DNA of 64,000 bases from Martinezella rhizogenes (GTDB lineage Bacteria; Pseudomonadota; Alphaproteobacteria; Rhizobiales; Rhizobiaceae). Made by a program: the position numbers and the translations under genes. Shown here in pieces: positions 58,294 to 64,000 of this stretch (positions are counted from its first letter, which is position 1; every line of letters starts with the position of its first letter). The notes beneath the pieces are model-generated. The model was not told the origin of the DNA. It searched no databases and saw nothing but the letters and a program-made list of their open reading frames with translations. The DNA is taken from contig NZ_JUHG01000013.1 in assembly GCF_000799715.1 (NCBI RefSeq), forward strand, positions 1,147,262-1,211,261, in the 5' to 3' direction.

Positions 58294-59346
58294 ATGTCTG
58301 AAGAAATTAATCACTACCGCCGCCGCTTCTTTACCGCCGCCGCCGCGATCTTCGCCGCCTCGCAAATTAGTTTGCCTGATCCCGCTCTGGCGCAGTCCGA
58401 TAAGGCAGGGCCGACAACCGAGCCGACGGTCAAGCGTTGGTCGAACACCTCTTTCGGTGCCCTGAAGCAGATCGATGCCGGCGCGCTGAATGTTGGATAT
58501 GCGCAGGCTGGCCCGGCCGGCGGCGTCCCGATCATTCTGCTGCATGGCTGGCCCTATGACATTCACAGCTTCGTCGATGTGGTTCCCCTGCTCGCCTCGC
58601 GGGGCTACCGTGTGATCGTTCCTTATCTGCGTGGCTACGGGACGACCCGTTTTCTCTCCGACGCAACGGCTCGCAATGGTCAGCAGTCGGTCGTGGCTGT
58701 TGATATCCTCGCTCTCATGGATGCACTGAAAATCCCGAAGGTGATCCTCGGTGGTTTTGACTGGGGCGCACGCACGGCCAATATTCTGGCGGCGCTCTGG
58801 CCGGAGCGTTGCAAGGCGCTGGTCTCCGTCAGCGGTTACCTGATCGGCAGCCAGGAAGCCAATAGAATGCCGCTGCCGCCAAAAGCTGAACTCCAATGGT
58901 GGTATCAGTATTACTTCGCCACCGAACGCGGGCAGGCAGGCTACGACCAATACCGGCGCGATTTTGCCAAGCTGATCTGGCAGATTGCCTCTCCGAAATG
59001 GGATTTCGACGGTGCGGAGTTCGATCGCAGTGCGGCAGCCTTCGACAATCCGGATCACGTCAATATCGTCATCGATAATTATCGCTGGCGGCTTGGGTTG
59101 ACGATGGGCGAGCCGAAATATGATGATCTAGAGAAGCGTCTGGCAAAGGCACCGGTGATCAGCGTGCCGACGATCACCCTGGAAGGTGACGCCAATGGCG
59201 CGCCGCACCCTGAGCCCGTATCCTACCGTAACAAGTTCTCGGGTCAGTATGCGCACCGGACCATCGAAGGCGGCATCGGACATAACCTGCCGCAGGAGGC
59301 GCCGCAGGCCTTCGCGCAAGCGATTATCGATGTCGACGGATTGTGA
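58294..59346 (+). CDS. Tat-exported alpha/beta hydrolase (epoxide hydrolase-like)
   Basis: The 350-residue protein has a twin-arginine signal (NHYRRRFFTAAAAIFAAS, residues 6-23, cleavage near ALAQ) and then a catalytic domain like that at 48916. LLHGWPYDIHSF is the oxyanion loop, the nucleophile is the Asp in GGFDWGARTANIL, and the His is in GIGHNLPQEAP. It should act in the periplasm. GGAG lies eight bases before the ATG at 58294; an earlier in-frame ATG at 58168 lies near parS and gives no signal peptide. A response regulator and kinase follow on the same strand, so sensing of a related compound is possible. Substrate unknown. Confidence 0.87.
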   Translation: MSEEINHYRRRFFTAAAAIFAASQISLPDPALAQSDKAGPTTEPTVKRWSNTSFGALKQIDAGALNVGYAQAGPAGGVPIILLHGWPYDIHSFVDVVPLLASRGYRVIVPYLRGYGTTRFLSDATARNGQQSVVAVDILALMDALKIPKVILGGFDWGARTANILAALWPERCKALVSVSGYLIGSQEANRMPLPPKAELQWWYQYYFATERGQAGYDQYRRDFAKLIWQIASPKWDFDGAEFDRSAAAFDNPDHVNIVIDNYRWRLGLTMGEPKYDDLEKRLAKAPVISVPTITLEGDANGAPHPEPVSYRNKFSGQYAHRTIEGGIGHNLPQEAPQAFAQAIIDVDGL

Positions 59347-59501
59347 TCTTTCAAGCGGATGCCCCGGGTAATAATATAGAATGCCGCTGCCGGCGCTTAT
59401 CGACGGTCCCTGCGACTAACGAAATCCAAAGCAGTTTGTATCATTACTATTATTGTGATGAGAAAACCGAGATCAGGTTCGGGCAGCGAGGGGAGGAGAT
59501 G

Positions 59502-60242
59502 ATGGATCATATCGACCATATTCTCATTGTGGATGACGATCGGGAAATCCGCGAACTGGTATCGACCTATCTGAAGAAGAATGGACTGCGCGTCAGCATC
59601 GCGGCTGATGGCCGGCATATGCGGGCATTTCTGGAGGCAAATTCGGTCGATCTCATTGTCCTCGACGTGATGATGCCGGGCGATGACGGCCTGGTTCTGT
59701 GCCGCGAACTGCGGGCCGGCAAGCACAAGTCGACGCCGATCCTGATGCTGACGGCGCGCAACGACGAAACGGATCGTATCGTCGGTCTTGAGATGGGGGC
59801 GGATGATTATCTGGTAAAGCCCTTTGCCGCGCGCGAGCTGCTGGCCCGTATCAAGGCGGTCCTGCGCCGGACCCGCATGCTGCCGCCAAATCTCCAGGTC
59901 ACGGAAGTCGGCCAGCTCTTGTCCTTCGGCGATTGGCGGCTCGACACAACCGGCCGGCATCTGCTTGACCAGGAAGGAACAGTCATCGCGCTCAGCGGCG
60001 CTGAATATCGTCTGCTCCGTGTGTTCATCGACCATCCGCAGCGCGTCCTCAATCGGGATCAGCTTTTGAACCTCACGCAAGGGCGCGACGCCGAATTATT
60101 CGACCGATCCATCGATCTTCTGGTCAGCCGGCTTCGCCAGCGCCTCTGTGACGATGCGCGCGAACCCGCCTATATCAAGACGGTTCGCAGCGAGGGCTAT
60201 GTCTTCGCCATGCCGGTCGAGATATCGGAGCTTCGTCGATGA
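59502..60242 (+). CDS. OmpR-type response regulator
   Basis: The 246-residue regulator has a receiver domain with IVDDDREIREL, LDVMMPGDDG with phospho-acceptor Asp-55, LTARNDETDR and DYLVKPF, and a C-terminal winged helix with LSGAEYRLLRVFIDHPQRVLNR (split), RSIDLLVSRLRQRL and IKTVRSEGYVF. It pairs with the kinase whose ATG overlaps its stop codon. GGAGG lies five bases before the ATG at 59502. The 155-bp gap after the hydrolase gene contains its promoter. Targets are unknown. Confidence 0.93.
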   Translation: MDHIDHILIVDDDREIRELVSTYLKKNGLRVSIAADGRHMRAFLEANSVDLIVLDVMMPGDDGLVLCRELRAGKHKSTPILMLTARNDETDRIVGLEMGADDYLVKPFAARELLARIKAVLRRTRMLPPNLQVTEVGQLLSFGDWRLDTTGRHLLDQEGTVIALSGAEYRLLRVFIDHPQRVLNRDQLLNLTQGRDAELFDRSIDLLVSRLRQRLCDDAREPAYIKTVRSEGYVFAMPVEISELRR

Positions 60243-61561
60243 GCACCGTTGCGGAGCCTGGGCGGTTCCGATTTTGGCCCCGCACCTTGGGATCAAGGCT
60301 GTTTCTGATCCTTCTCACTGGTCTGATGCTGGCGCAGGGGCTGACTTTCGTCGCCCAGTTTGCGGAGCGCTACATGGCCGCCAGGAGCGTAATGCTCAAC
60401 ACGCTGGAAAACGATGTGGCGACCTCGATCGCTGTTCTCGACCGATTGCCGGCGGCCGAGCGTGCGGCCTGGCTGGACCGTCTGGATCGCGGAACCTATC
60501 GCTTTGTGCTGGGACCAGGTCTCCCGGGGGTAACTGACATGAGTGCGCGGGGCAGGGAGATCGCTGGAAAAATACAAGATGCCGTTGGTGGCAGTTTTCT
60601 ATTAAATTTCAATAGCTTACCTGGAAATAGCGGGCGTCTCCAGGCGCATCTGACCTTGAGCGATGGTCATCCGCTCACGATCGACGTCAATCCCGCGCCC
60701 ATTATGCCCGTGGCAAAGTGGTTGCCGGTCGTCCTCTTGCTGCAACTCGGTCTTCTTATTCTCTGTTCCTGGCTGGTCGTCCGCCAGGCGATCCGGCCGC
60801 TTGTGGATTTTGCCAGCGCCGCCGATGCGCTCGACCCAAACAAGAAAACACCCCGCCTGACCGAAGGGGGGCCGAGTGAGGTCGCCCATGCTGCGCGAGC
60901 CTTCAATGCGATGCGGGATCGCATCGCTCATTATCTCGAGGAGAGGGTGCAAATCCTTGCGGCGATCTCCCATGACCTTCAAACGCCGATCACGCGCATG
61001 AAGCTTCGCGCCGAAATCGCCGAAGACTCGGCGGAAAAGGAAAAACTGGTCCAGGATCTGGCTGAAATCGAGCGCCTGGTCCATGAAGGAGTGGCCTATG
61101 CCCGAAGCGCCCATGGAAACACCGAGAAATCCTCGCGCATAGATATCGGCTCCTTCGTCGAGAGCCTTGCCTATGACTATCAGGATACCGGCAAGGCCGT
61201 GATGGTCGCCGATAAGATTGATGGCACCATTGTAACGCGGCCGTACGCGCTCCGCCGGATCCTGACAAATCTCATTGACAACGCGCTCAAGTTCGCCGGC
61301 ACGGCGGAAATATCCGTGCAAAAGGACGGGACGGGCGCAATCCTGATCAAAGTGCTCGATCGCGGGCCAGGAGTTCCCGAGGATCAGCTCGAAGCTGTGA
61401 TGCAGCCTTTCTTCCGGCTGGAACAGTCCCGTGGCCGCGGGACGGGCGGCACTGGATTGGGACTGGCGATCGCCGGTCAGCTTGCGCTGGCAATCGGCGG
61501 CTCGCTCCAATTGTGCAATCGTGTGGGCGGTGGATTGTCGGCGGAAATCTCCATCCGCTGA
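60239..61561 (+). CDS. EnvZ-type sensor histidine kinase
   Basis: The 440-residue kinase has an N-terminal membrane segment (about 18-38), a periplasmic sensor of about 120 residues, a second segment (about 155-180), a HAMP linker and a phospho-acceptor helix ILAAISHDLQTPITRMKLR with His-245. The ATPase domain has LTNLIDNALKFAG, VLDRGPGVPEDQ and GTGLGLAIAGQL. The arrangement is that of EnvZ-like kinases that pair with OmpR regulators. The ATG overlaps the regulator stop codon (ATGA). The sensor domain has no recognised ligand motif. Confidence 0.93.
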   Translation: MSTVAEPGRFRFWPRTLGSRLFLILLTGLMLAQGLTFVAQFAERYMAARSVMLNTLENDVATSIAVLDRLPAAERAAWLDRLDRGTYRFVLGPGLPGVTDMSARGREIAGKIQDAVGGSFLLNFNSLPGNSGRLQAHLTLSDGHPLTIDVNPAPIMPVAKWLPVVLLLQLGLLILCSWLVVRQAIRPLVDFASAADALDPNKKTPRLTEGGPSEVAHAARAFNAMRDRIAHYLEERVQILAAISHDLQTPITRMKLRAEIAEDSAEKEKLVQDLAEIERLVHEGVAYARSAHGNTEKSSRIDIGSFVESLAYDYQDTGKAVMVADKIDGTIVTRPYALRRILTNLIDNALKFAGTAEISVQKDGTGAILIKVLDRGPGVPEDQLEAVMQPFFRLEQSRGRGTGGTGLGLAIAGQLALAIGGSLQLCNRVGGGLSAEISIR

Positions 61562-61879
61562 CGGGCGGAAACCACGATCCATCCTGTGTATGCGCGATGT
61601 TTTGCCTCTTCCTCGATTCCGGCGCTGAAAGTCTCTTTATTCGTTTTTAGAAAGGAATAGTAGCAACGGAAGTAAAGTCCTTATACACTTCCTGTTGATG
61701 CTAGGAAGTGAGTAGCCCGGTGGACTTCGCCGTAGTATCGCAGGCGCCGAAAAGGGTAAAAGGGGCTGATTTGGGGGCGCTGCCGAAGCGCTGGGCAATT
61801 GTGCCGTTGATGCTCTTCTATCATAATCGATGGCGGAGCATAAGACGGCATTGGAACCAGAGGCGCGGGTAGCGGCAAG
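61562..61879. other. Gene-free stretch before the transposon region
   Basis: This 318-bp stretch holds the hairpin CACTTCCT (61686-61693) with AGGAAGTG (61703-61710). It may contain the left end of the mobile element. I could not identify a terminal inverted repeat matching the right side near 64000. Confidence 0.4.
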
Positions 61880-62218
61880 ATGCACGAGATCGATATCGAG
61901 GAGCTCGACGAAGCCACGCTGATGGAACTGCATGGACGCATCGTCGAACGGCTGCATTTTCTGCATCAGCAAAAGACGACGGCAGCCCTGCAAGAGATCA
62001 AGATCGGCAGCGGCGTAACGTTTGAAAGCCCGGATGGAGGAACGATCAGGGGCATCGTCATCCGCCGCAATCGTAAGACCGTGACAGTTCACACCGATGA
62101 TGAGAAGCATTGGAACGTCTCGCCGTCATTGCTGACGCTTGTGGGCCGGCATGGTCTCGATGGAGAGGCGTCCAAAGACGGTCGTGTCGTGCCATTCACC
62201 AAGCCCGGCGCCAGGTAG
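61880..62218 (+). CDS. Small protein with KOW-like C-terminal part, beside the transposase
   Basis: The 112-residue protein has an N-terminal helix MHEIDIEELDEATLMELHGRIVERL that looks like a coiled coil, and then a small beta domain (IKIGSGVTFESPDGGTIRGIVIRRNRKTVTVHTDD, split) resembling an SH3/KOW fold, with NVSPSLLT after it. It ends 6 bp from the convergent transposase gene. I suspect it belongs to the mobile element or its regulation. Function unknown. Confidence 0.6.
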   Translation: MHEIDIEELDEATLMELHGRIVERLHFLHQQKTTAALQEIKIGSGVTFESPDGGTIRGIVIRRNRKTVTVHTDDEKHWNVSPSLLTLVGRHGLDGEASKDGRVVPFTKPGAR

Positions 62219-62224
62219 CGAGGT

Positions 62225-63871
62225 TCAGGCTTTCGCCGCGATAAGGCCTGCCAATTGCGGGATGGCCTCACTGCCAAGCCCGAGCCGGTCACCGAGATAG
62301 TGGTAAAACGAGAGCCCAAGCTTCTGGCACGTCTTCATCAGGCCGAGCATGGTGTCACGCGCGACACGGCCGTCGCGGCTCATGGTGCCGCCAGAGATCT
62401 TTCGCTTGGTGACGAAGGTTCGCAGATCATTCTCCGACGCGTTGGTATGTAAAGGGATATAAGGGTGCTCGAGAACTTTGAGCAGTTCGTCTTTTCTACG
62501 ATGCAAACGCGCCAGCAAGGCGTCGAGCGCATTATAGCCGGTGCGCAGGGTAAAGATCCTGTCGAACCGTCGTCGGAAGCCCGGGATTGCCTGTGGTAAA
62601 GGCTTTTGTTTCCAGACCTTCAGCATCTTGTAGAATCGCCAGACGAGATCCCGGACAAGCGCGACCGATCGCGCCTCCTTCGGCTTGACCGGCATCAGTT
62701 TCTGTAAAAGACGTTCTGCGTGGATCCAGCAAAGAGCATGATTGCCGACGCGGAACTGGCCGGCATCGTCGGAGACAATCACCATGTCGCCCAGAAGACC
62801 GTGATGGCGGATGGAACCCCAGAGGCCGGCTTCTGCCAGGACCCCGATCCCTTGGCGGTCAAAAATATCGACACCCTTGCGCGCCAGATATTCCAGGAAC
62901 GGCACCTGGTTACTAAAGTGCCGAGGCTCGACACTGCGAAGTCCGGCAGCAAGCGCCGGGTCAGCACGCCGTTCTTCCAGATAGCCGAACGCGGCATCGT
63001 TGAGGACATAGTCCTGGTAGTTGCCGCGCAGCAGCGACAGGAAATTCAGTCGCGATTTCGATTTCGTGGTGCGGAAGGCGGTAAAATGCTCGCCGCCGAT
63101 CTGGGTTGTATAAAAGTTACCGTGCGCGTGGCGGGCGCCGGTGTCGTCGACCGTAACATAAGGGGCCGAGGCCAGGCCGGCATGCAGCACTGCCGCGTCT
63201 TCGGCGACAAACCCATCCAGCTCCTTGGTCAAAAGGCGCACGACCTGGCGTTTCGAGACCTCGACGCCGATATCATTCAACAGCGTGGTCAGCCGCTGTG
63301 TCGTCACCTGACCTTGCGCGTGCAGCATCAGACAAAACCGCCTGAGGTTCGCCCCATAGCCACCCATGATCCCTGCGGGTAGCGGCGCCAGCACCGTCTT
63401 GCCATCCGGGGTCGCCCAGCATTCGCGTCGGTAATGAACAAGCTCGGTTGCCAACACCAGCTCCCGCACGAAGCAGCTTTTGTATCCCTTGAACCGCGAG
63501 CCGGCCGGAACGCCTGCACGTAAAATCTCTTCCCGGCTCACCCGCTTCACATCCAGCTTCGGGCCGCGCGGCTTCTTCTTAGCAGCCGCTTCTTCGTCAG
63601 GTTTACTATCGGTCGCTTTGTCCATGCCGGATGGGCGAAACGGCGGTCGCGGCGGCAGGTTCTTCAGCCGCGCGATCTCATCACGCAGCAACTGGTTCTC
63701 CACCTTGAGCTTGGTATTATCCAGCCACAGCCCCGCGTTCTCGGCCTCAAGCTTTTCGAGGCGAACTTCGGCCTGTTCAGCCCGCTCCAACAGGCCAGTC
63801 ACCAGACTGCGTAGCGCCTTCAGCGAAAGCGTGTCAGCGTGCTCGGGGGAGGGGAGCCGTCTCTTTGCCAT
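62225..63871 (-). CDS. IS66-family-like transposase
   Basis: The 548-residue protein has an N-terminal leucine-zipper-like coiled coil (residues 15-72, with LLERAEQAEVRLEKLEAENAGL), a linker rich in Lys and Pro, a Zn-finger-like region without clear Cys pairs, and a DDE domain in which YVTVDDTGARH (first Asp), VIVSDDAGQF (second Asp) and NASENDLRTFVTKRKISGGT (Glu) are visible. These are typical of IS66 TnpC proteins, although the usual tnpA and tnpB helper genes are not beside it. The frame is intact. The inverted repeats of the element could not be located. Confidence 0.78.
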   Translation of the reverse strand: MAKRRLPSPEHADTLSLKALRSLVTGLLERAEQAEVRLEKLEAENAGLWLDNTKLKVENQLLRDEIARLKNLPPRPPFRPSGMDKATDSKPDEEAAAKKKPRGPKLDVKRVSREEILRAGVPAGSRFKGYKSCFVRELVLATELVHYRRECWATPDGKTVLAPLPAGIMGGYGANLRRFCLMLHAQGQVTTQRLTTLLNDIGVEVSKRQVVRLLTKELDGFVAEDAAVLHAGLASAPYVTVDDTGARHAHGNFYTTQIGGEHFTAFRTTKSKSRLNFLSLLRGNYQDYVLNDAAFGYLEERRADPALAAGLRSVEPRHFSNQVPFLEYLARKGVDIFDRQGIGVLAEAGLWGSIRHHGLLGDMVIVSDDAGQFRVGNHALCWIHAERLLQKLMPVKPKEARSVALVRDLVWRFYKMLKVWKQKPLPQAIPGFRRRFDRIFTLRTGYNALDALLARLHRRKDELLKVLEHPYIPLHTNASENDLRTFVTKRKISGGTMSRDGRVARDTMLGLMKTCQKLGLSFYHYLGDRLGLGSEAIPQLAGLIAAKA

Positions 63872-64000
63872 CCCTGGACCGAATCATGATTTGCCCCGTC
63901 TTGGGAATCCCTGCGCCGACCAACAGGATTCAACCCGCCCGGCTATGCACACTTTCTATACCGGACGCTGAAACCCTGCCACCGATTTTGCCCCACGTAC

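Larger units (their letters stand above)
61686..64000. mobile_element. Probable IS66-like insertion element (limits uncertain)
   Basis: The transposase at 62225-63871 and the small gene at 61880 suggest an insertion element. The left limit given is a hairpin and not a proven end, and the right end may lie at or beyond the window edge. No direct repeats were seen. Confidence 0.4.

Noticed and set aside
59347..59501. AT-rich inverted pattern TCA...TGA before the OmpR-type regulator as an iron box
   Set aside because: The half-sites are in the wrong order and spacing for TGA-N9-TCA.

Overview
The window looks like part of a large repABC plasmid or chromid of a member of the Rhizobiaceae (Rhizobium/Agrobacterium group). 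The evidence is a complete repA-repB-repC operon with its antisense RNA and two parS palindromes, a vicibactin-type hydroxamate siderophore locus with an RpoI-like sigma factor, RirA-type iron operators, many ABC importers, and high-GC alphaproteobacterial coding style. The genus is inferred from protein character; no database search was run.

Layout. 1-5.3 kb: the tail of an amino-acid binding protein, then an MmgE/PrpD protein, a polysaccharide-deacetylase-fold hydrolase, an agmatinase-family ureohydrolase and an FAD-linked oxidase, all on the + strand. 5.4-15.1 kb: a divergent GntR regulator, then a + strand operon with two M20 amidohydrolases, a peptide-type ABC importer and a creatinase-like M24 protein. 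Together these look like a catabolic region for a nitrogen-rich amide, guanidino or peptide-like compound. 15.4-20.6 kb: a small protein behind a structured leader, a double permease plus ATPase of the nitrate/taurine class, and a FixLJ-like two-component system. 20.7-27.8 kb: small proteins, a PAP2 phosphatase, a probable ~110-nt structured RNA, an MFS exporter, a LacI regulator, and a dioxygenase/SDR pair.

27.8-48.9 kb is the siderophore locus. On the - strand lie an acyltransferase, a MATE exporter and two PLP enzymes. Divergent on the + strand are an NRPS and an ornithine hydroxylase. Next comes an iron-controlled run of sigma factor, GNAT acetyltransferase, fhuC, fhuD, fhuB and a PhaB-type acetoacetyl-CoA reductase. 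The locus ends with a TonB receptor, an IroE-like esterase and a phosphopantetheinyl transferase. The parts fit synthesis, export, uptake and hydrolysis of a vicibactin-like cyclic ester trihydroxamate. The sequence suggests two-tier control. TGA-N9-TCA boxes lie 71-73 nt ahead of the sigma factor, receptor and esterase genes. A second motif, TGAATTTCG-N10-TTCGTCT, is shared by the divergent NRPS and acyltransferase promoters and is a candidate target of the sigma factor.

48.9-53.7 kb: an epoxide-hydrolase-like protein, a divergent LysR regulator and a sulfonate-type ABC importer. 53.7-58.2 kb: the plasmid replication and partition module, with a P-loop NTPase overlapping the end of repC. 58.3-61.6 kb: a Tat-exported hydrolase and an OmpR/EnvZ-type pair. 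61.9-64 kb: an IS66-like transposase and a small companion gene. The window holds no tRNA, rRNA or CRISPR array that I could see.
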